64,000 nt of DNA from DASRIA01 sp035650255. Its GTDB lineage: Bacteria > Actinomycetota > Thermoleophilia > Solirubrobacterales > JBBDJG01. The position numbers and the translations under genes were made by a program. Positions within the stretch are counted from its first letter, which is position 1. Each line of letters begins with the position of its first letter. The notes under the pieces are model-generated. The model did no database searches and was not told the origin of the DNA. It saw only the letters and a program-made list of their open reading frames with translations. Below, one piece after another: positions 25,750 to 35,107 of the stretch. Location: positions 1 through 64,000 of the forward strand of contig DASRIA010000057.1 of NCBI GenBank assembly GCA_035650255.1, read 5' to 3'.

Positions 25750-26415
25750 TCAGACCTCGATCAGGCCGTGGTCCAGCGCGTAGCGGACGAGCTCCGCCCG
25801 CGTCTGGAGCTGCAGCTTCTGCTGGATGTGCGCGCGATGCGACTCAACGGTGCGCACGCTCAGGAAGAGCTGGGCGGCGATCTCGCTGTTCGTGTGGCCC
25901 AGGGCGATCAGCTTCAAGACCTCGCGCTCACGTTCGGTGAGGGCGTCCCGTGTGTCGTCGGCCGGCTCCGCAGCCAGCCGCGCACCCAGGCTGGGATGCA
26001 GATAGGTGTTGCCGGCGGCCGCGACCCTGACGGCCTCGACGAGCTCCGAGTCCGCCGCCTCCTTCAGCACGTATCCGAGCGCGCCGGCCCGCATCGCCTC
26101 GCGCGCGAAAGCGGGGTCGTCCTGCATCGTGAGCACCACGATCTGGGTGCCCGGGAACTCCTCGCGAAGCTGTGGGATCGCGGGGAGGCTCGGGTCACCG
26201 GGCATGTTGAGGTCCAGCACCAGCACGGCGGGCTTGTGCCCCCGCACGTACCGGCGTGCGCTGTCGATGTCGCCCGCCTCCGCCACGACCTCGAAGTCGG
26301 GCTCGCCGTCCAGCAGCATCCGCAGGCCGCTGCGGACCACGCTGTGGTCGTCGGCGATCACGATCCTCGTCGTGGACCCGGTGCCGGGCTGCTCGTCTGC
26401 GGTGCCGTTCGCCAT
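25750..26415 (-). CDS. NarL/DosR-type response regulator
   Basis: A 221-residue regulator. The receiver domain (~16-135) has acidic ADD, acceptor Asp68 in VLDLNMPG and the lysine in GYVLKEA. The LuxR-type helix-turn-helix (~158-220) has LTEREREVLKLIALGHTNSEIA and SVRTVESHRAHI. It is the probable partner of the HisKA_3 kinase 540 bp away. The start is ATG at 26415 with GAGGG just upstream; the open frame further upstream (to 26598) has no family similarity. It is divergent from the hydrogenase operon, so it is well placed to control it. DosR itself has the same architecture, but one-to-one orthology cannot be shown from sequence reading alone. Confidence 0.85.
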   Translation of the reverse strand: MANGTADEQPGTGSTTRIVIADDHSVVRSGLRMLLDGEPDFEVVAEAGDIDSARRYVRGHKPAVLVLDLNMPGDPSLPAIPQLREEFPGTQIVVLTMQDDPAFAREAMRAGALGYVLKEAADSELVEAVRVAAAGNTYLHPSLGARLAAEPADDTRDALTEREREVLKLIALGHTNSEIAAQLFLSVRTVESHRAHIQQKLQLQTRAELVRYALDHGLIEV

Positions 26416-26433
26416 CACCCTCAGCCTAGTCCG

Positions 26434-26447
26434 CGTACCGGAGTACG
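26434..26447. promoter_or_regulatory. Inverted repeat in regulator/hydrogenase divergent promoter region
   Basis: CGTAC and GTACG separated by CGGA, embedded in a longer imperfect GTCCG...TACGG arrangement. It lies 19 bp before the response-regulator start and about 215 bp before the hydrogenase operon. The half-sites resemble those near the CBS genes, but the outer spacing is 3 bp longer, so it is a degenerate candidate at best. The rest of 26416-26660 shows no gene. Confidence 0.3.
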
Positions 26448-26660
26448 GGGAGCGGCTCCCGGGGAGGTAGGTCGTGCGGCGAGCGGGGCTCGCGGCGGCT
26501 TCGCTTTTCAGTGCCTTCGACATGCAACGTAGGAGACGGTAGCCGTGCGGCCCGGGTGCTTTGAGCGGGGAAATCCAGGGTCTCGTTCCGTATTTCACCG
26601 CAGGCTCGCACCGGCCCGGCAGGCCGGGCTTCCCTCGCCGCGCCCGGGCGCGTACGCTGC

Positions 26661-27844
<1,184 letters not shown>

Positions 27845-27848
<4 letters not shown>

Positions 27849-28312
27849 AGGAGATGGAGGAGCTCGTCGCCGAGGTGCCGGTCCTGTCGGGGCTCGCGCA
27901 GGCGCACCTCGACCTGATCGCCGGCTGCGCGCAGAACACCCGGTTCGACGCGGGGACGTACCTGTTCCGGGAGGGGGACCCCGCGGACCGGTTCTATGCC
28001 GTGCGACAGGGCGCCGTGGCGCTCGAGATCCACGTGCCCGCGCGCGAGGCGGTGGTCGTGGAGACCCTGCACACCGGCGACCTGCTCGGCTGGTCTTGGC
28101 TCTTCCCGCCCTTCCGCTGGAGCTTCGACGCGCGCGCGCTGGAGCCGGTGGGCGCGATCGCGTTCGACGGCGCGTGCCTGCGCGGCAAGTGCGAGACCGA
28201 CCCCGAGCTGGGCTATGCGCTGATGCAGCGCATCGCACAGGTGATCATCGAGCGCCTGCAGGCGACCCGCATGCGGCTGCTGGACGTCTACGGGGTCGAG
28301 GCCGCCACATGA
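27845..28312 (+). CDS. Cyclic-nucleotide-binding-domain protein in hydrogenase operon
   Basis: A 155-residue stand-alone cNMP-binding domain. The beta-roll (~10-125) has YLFREGDPADRFYAVRQGAVALEI and a GDLLGWSWLFPPFRW stretch where the phosphate-binding cassette would be. The usual RxA arginine signature is not clear, so nucleotide binding is uncertain. There is no DNA-binding domain. The ATG overlaps the hyhB stop (ATGA) and its stop overlaps the next ATG, so it is made with the hydrogenase. It may tune or stabilise the complex in response to a signal; this is inference. Confidence 0.8.
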
Positions 28313-29151
28313 GCGCGGCCGTCGCGGCGCGGCGCGATCCGCTGCTTCCCGACCGTTTCCGCGTCACCGGTCGCACCCGCGAGACCGCGGACACCTGGAC
28401 CCTCACGCTCGAGCCGGTCGACCGGGATCCGCTCGCCTTCGCGCCGGGGCAGTTCAACATGGTCTACGCGTTCGGCGCAGGGGAGGTGCCGATCTCGATC
28501 AGCGGCGATCCCGGCCGCGCCGGTCCGCTCGTGCACACGGTGCGGGCGGTGGGCAAGGCGACCGCCGCGATCTGCGACGCGCAGGAGGGGGCGATGCTCG
28601 GCGTGCGCGGGCCGTTCGGCACGGACTGGCCGCTGGCCGCGGCCGAAGGCCGCGACGTGGTCGTGGTGGCGGGCGGCGTCGGCCTGGCCCCGGTGCGGCC
28701 GATCGTCTACGCCGTCCTCGCACAGCCGGACCGCTTCGGGCGCGCCTTGGTCCTGTACGGCGGCCGCCAGCCCGACCAGCTGCTCTACTCCGCGGAGCTC
28801 GCCGCGTGGCGGGAGCAAGGCATCGACGTGGACGTGACGGTCGACATCGCGACGTCCTCCTGGACCGGCAAGGTCGGCGTGGTGCCGCAGCTGATCGGCC
28901 GCGCGGCGCTGGACCCGGAGCGAGCGGTGGCGTTCGTCTGCGGCCCGGAGGCGATGATGCGCTTCTCCGCCGAGGCGCTGCTGGAGCGCGGGCTGCGACC
29001 GGAGCATGTGTACGTGTCGATGGAGCGCAACATGAAGTGCGCCGTCGGCCAGTGTGGGCACTGCCAGCTGGGACCGGAGTTCGTCTGCCGCGACGGCGCA
29101 GTGTTCAGCTGGCCGCGGATCCGGCATGCGTTCAGGATCAGGGAGATCTGA
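28309..29151 (+). CDS. hyhG: Group 3b hydrogenase gamma subunit (FAD/NAD(P)-binding)
   Basis: A 280-residue diaphorase subunit of the ferredoxin-NADP reductase superfamily. The FAD-binding barrel (~15-110) includes FAPGQFNMVY and ISISGDP. The NAD(P)-binding half (~115-235) includes VVVVAGGVGLAPVRP and CGPEAMM. The C-terminal CAVGQCGHCQLG plus a fourth Cys binds a [2Fe-2S] cluster. It exchanges electrons between NAD(P)H and the hydrogenase. The ATG overlaps the upstream stop (ATGA), and the TGA shares one base with the next ATG. Confidence 0.88.
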   Translation: MSAAVAARRDPLLPDRFRVTGRTRETADTWTLTLEPVDRDPLAFAPGQFNMVYAFGAGEVPISISGDPGRAGPLVHTVRAVGKATAAICDAQEGAMLGVRGPFGTDWPLAAAEGRDVVVVAGGVGLAPVRPIVYAVLAQPDRFGRALVLYGGRQPDQLLYSAELAAWREQGIDVDVTVDIATSSWTGKVGVVPQLIGRAALDPERAVAFVCGPEAMMRFSAEALLERGLRPEHVYVSMERNMKCAVGQCGHCQLGPEFVCRDGAVFSWPRIRHAFRIREI

Positions 29152-29933
29152 TGCCGCCGCGCAGGGCGAAGCTCGCAGTCTGGAAGTTCGCGTCCTGCGA
29201 CGGCTGCCAGCTGAGCCTCCTGGACTGCGAGGACGAGCTGCTGGAGGTCGCAGAGGAGATCGAGATCGCCTACTTCCTGGAGGCGACCCGCGCGACCGTC
29301 GAAGGGCCCTACGACCTCTCCCTCGTGGAGGGCTCGATCACGACCGAGGCCGACCGCGAGCGCATCCTGCGGGTGCGGGACGTCTCACGGCGGCTGGTCA
29401 CCATCGGCGCCTGCGCCACCTCGGGCGGGATCCAGGCCCTGCGCAACTGGGCCGATGTAGGCGACTTCGTGGCGGCGGTGTACGCCTCGCCCGAGTACAT
29501 CTCGACGCTCGACACGTCGACGCCGATCAGCGCGCACGTGCACGTGGACTTCGAGCTGCGCGGCTGTCCGATCAACAAGTACCAGCTGCTCGAGGTGATC
29601 GGCGCATACGTCAACGAGCGCCGGCCCGCGATCCCGGAGCACAGCGTGTGCATCGAGTGCAAGCGCCGCGGCAACGTCTGCGTGATGGTCGCCCACGGCA
29701 CTCCCTGCCTCGGCCCCGCCACCCACGCCGGCTGCGGTGCGCTGTGCCCGTCGTACAACCGCGGCTGCTACGGCTGCTTCGGGCCCATGGAGACGCCCAA
29801 CATCGAGTCGCTGGGGCAGTGGTGGAAGCGGCTGGGGGCGACCGACGACGAGCTCACCCGCGTCTACCGCAGCTTCAACGCGTGGAAGGAGCCGTTCCGC
29901 GCAGCGAGCGATCTCCATGAGCGCCGGCGCTGA
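29151..29933 (+). CDS. hyhS: Group 3b hydrogenase small (delta) subunit
   Basis: A 260-residue [4Fe-4S] subunit of the NADH:quinone oxidoreductase 20-kDa family. The proximal cluster ligands appear in CDGCQLSLLDC (Cys16, Cys19), GACATSGG and GCPINK. Two further cysteine groups, CIECKRRGNVC and CGALCPSYNRGCYGCFG, should hold the medial and distal clusters. There is no Tat signal, so the enzyme is cytoplasmic, as expected for group 3. It overlaps hyhG by one base and the large-subunit gene by 17 bp. Confidence 0.9.
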   Translation: MPPRRAKLAVWKFASCDGCQLSLLDCEDELLEVAEEIEIAYFLEATRATVEGPYDLSLVEGSITTEADRERILRVRDVSRRLVTIGACATSGGIQALRNWADVGDFVAAVYASPEYISTLDTSTPISAHVHVDFELRGCPINKYQLLEVIGAYVNERRPAIPEHSVCIECKRRGNVCVMVAHGTPCLGPATHAGCGALCPSYNRGCYGCFGPMETPNIESLGQWWKRLGATDDELTRVYRSFNAWKEPFRAASDLHERRR

Positions 29934-31221
29934 CGGCGAGCGCACGATCCGGACCGACTACCTCGCGCGCGTGGAGGGCGAGGGCTCCCTCTACGTGCGC
30001 CTGCGCGACGGCGAGGTCGTCGACGCGAAACTGAAGATCTTCGAGCCCCCGCGCTTCTTCGAGGCCTTCCTGCGCGGCCGCTCCTTCGACGAGGTCCCCG
30101 ACATCACGGCGCGCATCTGCGGGATCTGCCCCGTCGCGTACCAGATGAGCTCGTGCCGGGCGATGGAGGACGCGCTCGGCGTCGAGGTCGGCGGGCCGCT
30201 GCGCGACCTGCGGCGCCTGATCTACTGCGGCGAGTGGATCGAGAGCCACGGCCTGCACGTCTTCATGCTGCACGCCCCCGACTTCCTCGGATACGACAGC
30301 GCCATCGATATGGCGAAGGACCACCGCGAGGTCGTCCAGGACGGGCTCCAGATGAAGAAGGCGGGCAACGAGCTGATCCGTGTCGTAGGAGGGCGCGAGG
30401 TGCACCCGATCAATGTTCGCGTGGGCGGGTTCTACCGCGCCCCCGACAAGCGCGAGCTGGCGCCGGTGCGCGAGCAGCTGCTGCGCGCGCGCGAGCTGGC
30501 GCGCGCCGCGGTCGCCTGGACCGGCACGCTCGACTTCCCGGACTTCGAGCGCGACGTGGAGCTGGTGTCCCTGCGCGAGCCGGGCGAGTACCCGATCGAT
30601 CGCGGCCGGCTGGTGTCGAACCGCGGGCTCGACATCGCCCCCGCGGAGTTCGAGGACCACGTGGTCGAGGAGCATGTCGCGCACTCGAACGCGCTGCACT
30701 CGCGCATGCGCGAGCGGGGCGCGTACCTGGCCGGGCCGATGGCCCGTTACGAGCTGAACTTCGGCGAGCTGTCGCCGCTCGCTCGGGACGCAGCGCGCGA
30801 GGCCGGACTGGACGAGACCTCGCGCAACCCGTTCAAGAGCATCGTCGTGCGCGCCGTCGAGATCCTGTACGCGCTCGACGAGGCGGTGCGGCTCATCGAC
30901 GGCTACGAGGTTCCCGACCGGCCGGCGGAAGACGTCGTCCCGCGCGCCGGAGTCGGTCACGGGTGGACGGAGGCGCCGCGCGGAATGCTCTACCACGCGT
31001 ACGAGCTCGACGCCGACGGCAAGATCGTGACGGCCAAGATCGTCCCCCCCACGTCGCAGAACCAGAAGTCCATCGATGAGGACCTGCTGGGCGTCGTGCG
31101 GCAGACGATCAGCGCGGGCGAGGAGGAGCTGCGCCTGCGCTGCGAGCAGGCGATCCGCAACTACGACCCCTGCATCTCCTGCGCGACCCACTTCCTGCGC
31201 ATCGATGTCGAGCACGTCTAG
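29917..31221 (+). CDS. hyhL: Group 3b [NiFe]-hydrogenase large (alpha) subunit
   Basis: A 434-residue catalytic subunit. The nickel ligands are in RICGICPVAYQ (Cys68, Cys71) and DPCISCATH near the C-terminus (Cys419, Cys422, His425). Nine residues after His425 form the extension normally removed by a maturation protease. The enzyme reversibly couples H2 to NAD(P)H. Group 3b is chosen because the large and small subunits are co-encoded with HyhB- and HyhG-type subunits and there is no membrane anchor. Start ATG 29917 lies inside the end of hyhS. Confidence 0.92.
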   Translation: MSAGADGERTIRTDYLARVEGEGSLYVRLRDGEVVDAKLKIFEPPRFFEAFLRGRSFDEVPDITARICGICPVAYQMSSCRAMEDALGVEVGGPLRDLRRLIYCGEWIESHGLHVFMLHAPDFLGYDSAIDMAKDHREVVQDGLQMKKAGNELIRVVGGREVHPINVRVGGFYRAPDKRELAPVREQLLRARELARAAVAWTGTLDFPDFERDVELVSLREPGEYPIDRGRLVSNRGLDIAPAEFEDHVVEEHVAHSNALHSRMRERGAYLAGPMARYELNFGELSPLARDAAREAGLDETSRNPFKSIVVRAVEILYALDEAVRLIDGYEVPDRPAEDVVPRAGVGHGWTEAPRGMLYHAYELDADGKIVTAKIVPPTSQNQKSIDEDLLGVVRQTISAGEEELRLRCEQAIRNYDPCISCATHFLRIDVEHV

Positions 31222-31675
31222 CGCCGCCGTCGTAATCGGGATCGGGAACTCCTGGGCCGGGGACGACGCCGCCGGCGTGCTGGTCGCCAGGGCGCTGCGC
31301 GGCAACCTCCCCGAGGGTGTGGCGCTCGTCGAGCACGAGGGCGAGCCGACCGCGCTGATCGACGCCTGGGCGGGCAAGAAGCTCGCGGTCGTGGTCGACG
31401 CGACCCGGGGCGGCACGCCGCCCGGCACGCTGCGGTGCTTCGACGCGTCGAGCGCCCCGCTGCCTGCTGCCTACGCAGGCGCGTCGACGCACGCGTTCAC
31501 GCTCGCCCAGGCGATCGAGCTGGCGCGCGGCGTCGGCCGCCTGCCGCCCCGGCTCCTGGTGCTCGGGATCGAGGGTGCCGTTTTCGAGGCGGGGGCTGAG
31601 CCGCTGCCCGCCGTCGCCGGCGCAATCGAACCCGCCGCGCGGAAGGTGGTCGACCTGGTCCGTACCTATTACTGA
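31205..31675 (+). CDS. hyaD/hycI family: Hydrogenase maturation protease
   Basis: A 156-residue HycI/HyaD-type endopeptidase that cleaves the large-subunit C-terminal extension after nickel insertion. The metal-sensing residues are in GIGNSWAGDDAAG (Asp/Glu position), the central VVVDATRGG (Asp) and STHAFTLAQA (His). The ATG lies 17 bp inside the end of hyhL, so translation is coupled. The hypABCDEF genes needed for cofactor assembly are not in the window. Confidence 0.88.
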   Translation: MSSTSSAAVVIGIGNSWAGDDAAGVLVARALRGNLPEGVALVEHEGEPTALIDAWAGKKLAVVVDATRGGTPPGTLRCFDASSAPLPAAYAGASTHAFTLAQAIELARGVGRLPPRLLVLGIEGAVFEAGAEPLPAVAGAIEPAARKVVDLVRTYY

Positions 31676-31677
31676 CC
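31657..31677 (+). promoter_or_regulatory. Operator candidate upstream of CBS gene 2
   Basis: GGTCCGTACC followed by TTACTGACC matches the perfect palindrome at 42890-42910 in 17 of 21 positions. The centre is 96 bp before the CBS start at 31763, close to the 88 bp seen at the other site. It overlaps the last codons of the hydrogenase protease gene, so codon constraint could also explain part of the match. Confidence 0.45.
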
Positions 31678-31762
31678 GCGGATCCCGGGGTCACCCCGAT
31701 GAGCCGCCCGGTGCCGAGGCGTACGCTCGCGGGCGTCGTCGAACAACGAAAGGGGGTCGCAA

Positions 31763-32203
31763 GTGTCCATCGCCGTCGAGCCATCCAAGGCCACCTACAG
31801 CGGACCGTCGTTCGACCGTGCCCGTGTCTGGGACGTGATGCGCGTGGGGGTCGTGACCTGCCGGCCGGAGACGCTCCTGATCGACGTCGCCCGCATGATG
31901 TCGCTGTACCAGATCCACTCCGTCGTGGTGCAGGACGTGGGAGAGGGCGAGCGCCCATGGGGCATCGTGTCCTCGCTCGACATCGCCGCGGCGGCGGGCT
32001 CCGACTTTTCGGTGCTGACCGCCCAGGACGTCGCGCAGAAGCAACTCGTGAGCGTGCCGGCGGACGCGTCGCTGCGGGACGCGGCCAAGGTCATGTCCGA
32101 GCACGCCATCTCGCATCTGGTGGCCGTCGACCGTGCAACCGACTGGCCCTGCGGCGTGATCTCGGCGCGCGGCATCGCGTCCGCCCTGGCGGCCCCGCGC
32201 TAG
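31763..32203 (+). CDS. Two-CBS-domain protein heading the oxidoreductase operon
   Basis: A 146-residue Bateman pair. CBS1 (~22-75) contains VWDVMRVGVVTCRPETLL and YQIHSVVVQD, and CBS2 (~88-140) contains VSVPADASLRDAAKVMSEHAISHLVAVD. It probably binds AMP/ATP or SAM and reports energy charge. GTG 31763 follows AAAGGGGG at good spacing. The gamma subunit gene starts 12 nt after the stop, so this CBS protein is co-expressed with the 2-oxoacid oxidoreductase. It resembles the other two CBS proteins here, and mycobacterial Hrp1 in architecture. Confidence 0.82.
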   Translation: MSIAVEPSKATYSGPSFDRARVWDVMRVGVVTCRPETLLIDVARMMSLYQIHSVVVQDVGEGERPWGIVSSLDIAAAAGSDFSVLTAQDVAQKQLVSVPADASLRDAAKVMSEHAISHLVAVDRATDWPCGVISARGIASALAAPR

Positions 32204-32214
32204 GCTCCTGGCAC

Positions 32215-32796
32215 GTGTTCCAGCTGCGCATCCACGGCCGCGGGGGCCAGGGCGTCGTGACGGCTGCGGAGTTGCTCTCGGCCGCGGCCTTCGTCGAGGG
32301 GCGCCACGCACAGGCTTTCCCGAGCTTCGGTTCGGAGCGGACCGGCGCGCCTGTTGTCTCCTTCTGCCGCATCGACGACAAGCCGATCCGCTCCCGTGAG
32401 CCGATCTCGCATCCCGACGCGCTGATCGTGCAGGACCCGACCCTCCTGCACCAGGTGAACCTGTTCGAGGGCCTCAGCCCGGACGGCTACATGCTGATCA
32501 ACACACAGCACAGCTTCGCCGACCTCGGCCTGGCCGACTTCGTGAAGCAGTTCCGCGCGGAGCGGATGCTGACCGTGCCCGCCAGCGAGCTGGCACGCGA
32601 GCACGTCGGGCGGCCGATCCCGAACGCCGCCCTGCTGGGCGGGTTCGCGGGGCTCAGCGGGCTGGTCTCGATCGACTCCGTCGCCGCCGCGGTCGAGGAG
32701 CGGTTCCCCGAGCGCCTCGCCGCAGGCAACATCGCCGCGGCCCGCGCGGCGTGCGAGTTCGTCCGCAACGAGATGGAGGAGCTGGCCCATGCTTAA
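32215..32796 (+). CDS. porG-like: 2-oxoacid:acceptor oxidoreductase gamma subunit
   Basis: A 193-residue gamma subunit (POR/KGOR gamma domain). It shows the start signature IHGRGGQGVVTAAELL, then FPSFGSERTGAPV and a late NAALLGGFAGL. It forms part of the CoA-binding interface in pyruvate- or 2-oxoacid:ferredoxin oxidoreductases. The start is GTG at 32215. It overlaps the alpha gene by 8 bp. The gamma-alpha-beta order and the spacing show a complete enzyme. Confidence 0.87.
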   Translation: MFQLRIHGRGGQGVVTAAELLSAAAFVEGRHAQAFPSFGSERTGAPVVSFCRIDDKPIRSREPISHPDALIVQDPTLLHQVNLFEGLSPDGYMLINTQHSFADLGLADFVKQFRAERMLTVPASELAREHVGRPIPNAALLGGFAGLSGLVSIDSVAAAVEERFPERLAAGNIAAARAACEFVRNEMEELAHA

Positions 32797-34042
32797 GCAG
32801 ATCGAGGGCTCGCAGGCGGTCGCCCGTGGCGTCGCGATGTGCCGGCCGGAGGTGATCTGCGCGTACCCGATCTCGCCCCAGACCCACATCGTGGAGGGAC
32901 TGTCCGACCTCGTGCGCACCGGCGAGCTGACGCCGTGCGAGTTCGTCAGCGTGGAATCCGAGTTCGCGGCGATGTCCGTCGCGATCGGCGCTTCCGCGGC
33001 GGGAGCGCGCGCTTACACCGCCACCGCCAGCCAGGGGCTGCTGTACATGGCCGAGGCGCTGTTCAACGCGAGCGGGCTCGGGCTGCCGATCGTCATGACG
33101 GTGGCCAACCGGGCGATCGGCGCGCCCATCAACATCTGGAACGACCACTCGGACGCCATGTCGCAGCGCGACTGCGGGTGGATGCAGCTCTACGCCGAGA
33201 CCAACCAGGAGGCCCTCGACCTGCACGTCCAGGCCTACCGGCTCGCGGAGGAGCTCTCGCTGCCGGTCATGGTCTGCATGGACGGCTTCATCCTCACGCA
33301 CGCGCACGAGCGGATCGACCTGCCGCAGCAGGAGCAGGTCGACGAGTTCCTCCCGCCATACGAGCCGCGCCAGGTGCTCGACCCCGCGGACCCGGTCACG
33401 ATCGGCGCAATGGTCGGCCCCGAGGCCTTCTTCGAGGTGAAGTACCTCGCCCACGCAAAGCAGATGCAGGCGCTCGACCTGATTCCCGAGGTCGCGGCCG
33501 GCTTCGCGCGCGTGTTCGGCCGTGAGTCGGGTGGCCTGATCCGGTCCTACCGCGCCGAGGACGCCGAGACGATAGTCGTGGCGCTCGGGTCGGTGATGGG
33601 CACGATCGAGGAGACGATCGACGAGCTGCGCGAGCAGGGAGTGCGCATCGGAGCGCTGGCGATCAAGTCGTTCCGCCCGTTCCCGCTGGAGGAGGTGCGC
33701 GCAGCGCTGGGCGGCGCCCGCCGCGTGGTCGTGCTGGAGAAGGCGCTGGCCGTGGGCATCGGCGGCATCCTGTCCGCGAACGTGCGGATGGCCCTGTCGG
33801 GGATCGACCTGCACGGCTACACCGTGATCGCCGGGCTCGGTGGCCGGCCGATCACCAGGGCGTCCCTGCTGCGGCTGTTCGCCGATGCGATCGCGGACGA
33901 GCTGCAGCCGCTGACTTTCCTGGACATGAAGTGGGACGTCGTGCAGCGGGAGGTGGAGCGTCAGCAGGCGGGGCGCCGGCCCGGCCCGCACGCAGAGAAC
34001 ATCATCCGCGACCTCGGCATCGTCGGCGCGCGCTCACACTAG
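32789..34042 (+). CDS. porA-like: 2-oxoacid:acceptor oxidoreductase alpha subunit
   Basis: A 417-residue alpha subunit. The N-terminal pyrimidine-binding domain includes CAYPISPQTHIVE and the catalytic-site region SQGLLYMAEALFNASGLGLP with NIWNDHSDAM. The C-terminal transketolase-like domain (~260-390) includes ALGSVMGTIEETID. It oxidatively decarboxylates a 2-oxoacid to acyl-CoA with thiamine diphosphate bound at the alpha/beta interface. The YPISPQT motif and overall length fit pyruvate synthase better than the fused KorA, but substrate choice cannot be settled by reading. Confidence 0.87.
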   Translation: MLKQIEGSQAVARGVAMCRPEVICAYPISPQTHIVEGLSDLVRTGELTPCEFVSVESEFAAMSVAIGASAAGARAYTATASQGLLYMAEALFNASGLGLPIVMTVANRAIGAPINIWNDHSDAMSQRDCGWMQLYAETNQEALDLHVQAYRLAEELSLPVMVCMDGFILTHAHERIDLPQQEQVDEFLPPYEPRQVLDPADPVTIGAMVGPEAFFEVKYLAHAKQMQALDLIPEVAAGFARVFGRESGGLIRSYRAEDAETIVVALGSVMGTIEETIDELREQGVRIGALAIKSFRPFPLEEVRAALGGARRVVVLEKALAVGIGGILSANVRMALSGIDLHGYTVIAGLGGRPITRASLLRLFADAIADELQPLTFLDMKWDVVQREVERQQAGRRPGPHAENIIRDLGIVGARSH

Positions 34043-34057
34043 ATACGGAGAACGCAC

Positions 34058-35107
34058 ATGCCCCACCAGCAGATCAAGTTCTACCAAGCAGGTAGCTTCG
34101 TGGCGGGCAACAGGCTGCTGCCTCCCGAGGAGCGCAGCGTGCAGGCGCGGATGGACCGCTCGAACTCGCTCACCTCGGGCCATCGGGCCTGCCAGGGATG
34201 CGGCGAGGCGCTGGGCGCCCGCTACGCCCTCGACGCCGCGATGCGCGCGACCGGCAACCAGGTGATCGCCGCCAACGCGACCGGCTGCCTGGAGGTCTTC
34301 TCCACTCCCTTCCCGGAATCGTCCTGGCAGCTGCCATGGATCCATTCGCTGTTCGGCAACGCGCCCGCGGTCGCGACCGGTGTCGCTGCCGCGCTGAAGG
34401 TGAAGGGGCGCACCGACGTCCGAGTGGTGGGACAGGGCGGCGACGGCGGCACGGTCGACATCGGCTTCGCGTGCCTGTCCGGGATGTTCGAGCGCAACGA
34501 CGACGTGCTGTTCATCTGCTACGACAACGAGGCCTACATGAACACCGGCGTGCAGCGCTCGGGCGCCACGCCTCCTGCCGCGCGGACCGCGACCACGAAA
34601 CCGGTGGGCGAGGAGCCGGGCAACGTCTTCGGCCAGGGTAAGAGCGCGCCCCTGATCGCGATGGCGCACGAGATCCCGTATGTGGCGACGGCGACCGTGT
34701 CCGAGCTGCGCGACCTCGAGTACAAGGTCGAGCGCGCGATGGAGTTCCGTGGCGCGCGCTACCTGCACATCTTCGTCCCCTGCCCGCTGGGCTGGGGGTC
34801 CGCGTCGCACGACACCATCAGGATCGCGCGCCTGGCCAAGGAGACGGGGCTCTTTCCCGTGTTCGAGGCCGAGGACGGCGAGGTCACGGGTGTCTCGAGG
34901 ATCCGCCGCCCCGTGCCGGTCGAGGAATACCTGCGGCCGCAGCGCCGGTACGCGCACCTGTTCGGCGACCCGCCTCGTGCCGACGTGATCGCGCGCATCC
35001 AGGAGCGCGCGGACCGCAACATCAGGCGGTTCGGGCTGCTCCCGGACCCGGGCGAGGGCGCCGACCTGCCGGGCCACGCCACCGACAAGGCAGACGTGAC
35101 GACGTGA
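34058..35107 (+). CDS. porB-like: 2-oxoacid:acceptor oxidoreductase beta subunit (TPP-binding)
   Basis: A 349-residue beta subunit. The thiamine-diphosphate/Mg motif is GQGGDGGTVDIGF followed by NEAYMNTGVQRSG. Cluster cysteines are in HRACQGCGEALGAR, and a further Cys lies in ATGCLEVF. The C-terminal PIRRPVPVEEYLRPQ-type region is typical of PorB. ATG 34058 follows GGAG 9 nt upstream, 15 nt after the alpha stop. Its TGA shares a base with the next ATG. With the gamma and alpha subunits it yields acyl-CoA, CO2 and low-potential electrons. No separate delta ferredoxin gene is present; the next gene may serve that purpose. Confidence 0.88.
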   Translation: MPHQQIKFYQAGSFVAGNRLLPPEERSVQARMDRSNSLTSGHRACQGCGEALGARYALDAAMRATGNQVIAANATGCLEVFSTPFPESSWQLPWIHSLFGNAPAVATGVAAALKVKGRTDVRVVGQGGDGGTVDIGFACLSGMFERNDDVLFICYDNEAYMNTGVQRSGATPPAARTATTKPVGEEPGNVFGQGKSAPLIAMAHEIPYVATATVSELRDLEYKVERAMEFRGARYLHIFVPCPLGWGSASHDTIRIARLAKETGLFPVFEAEDGEVTGVSRIRRPVPVEEYLRPQRRYAHLFGDPPRADVIARIQERADRNIRRFGLLPDPGEGADLPGHATDKADVTT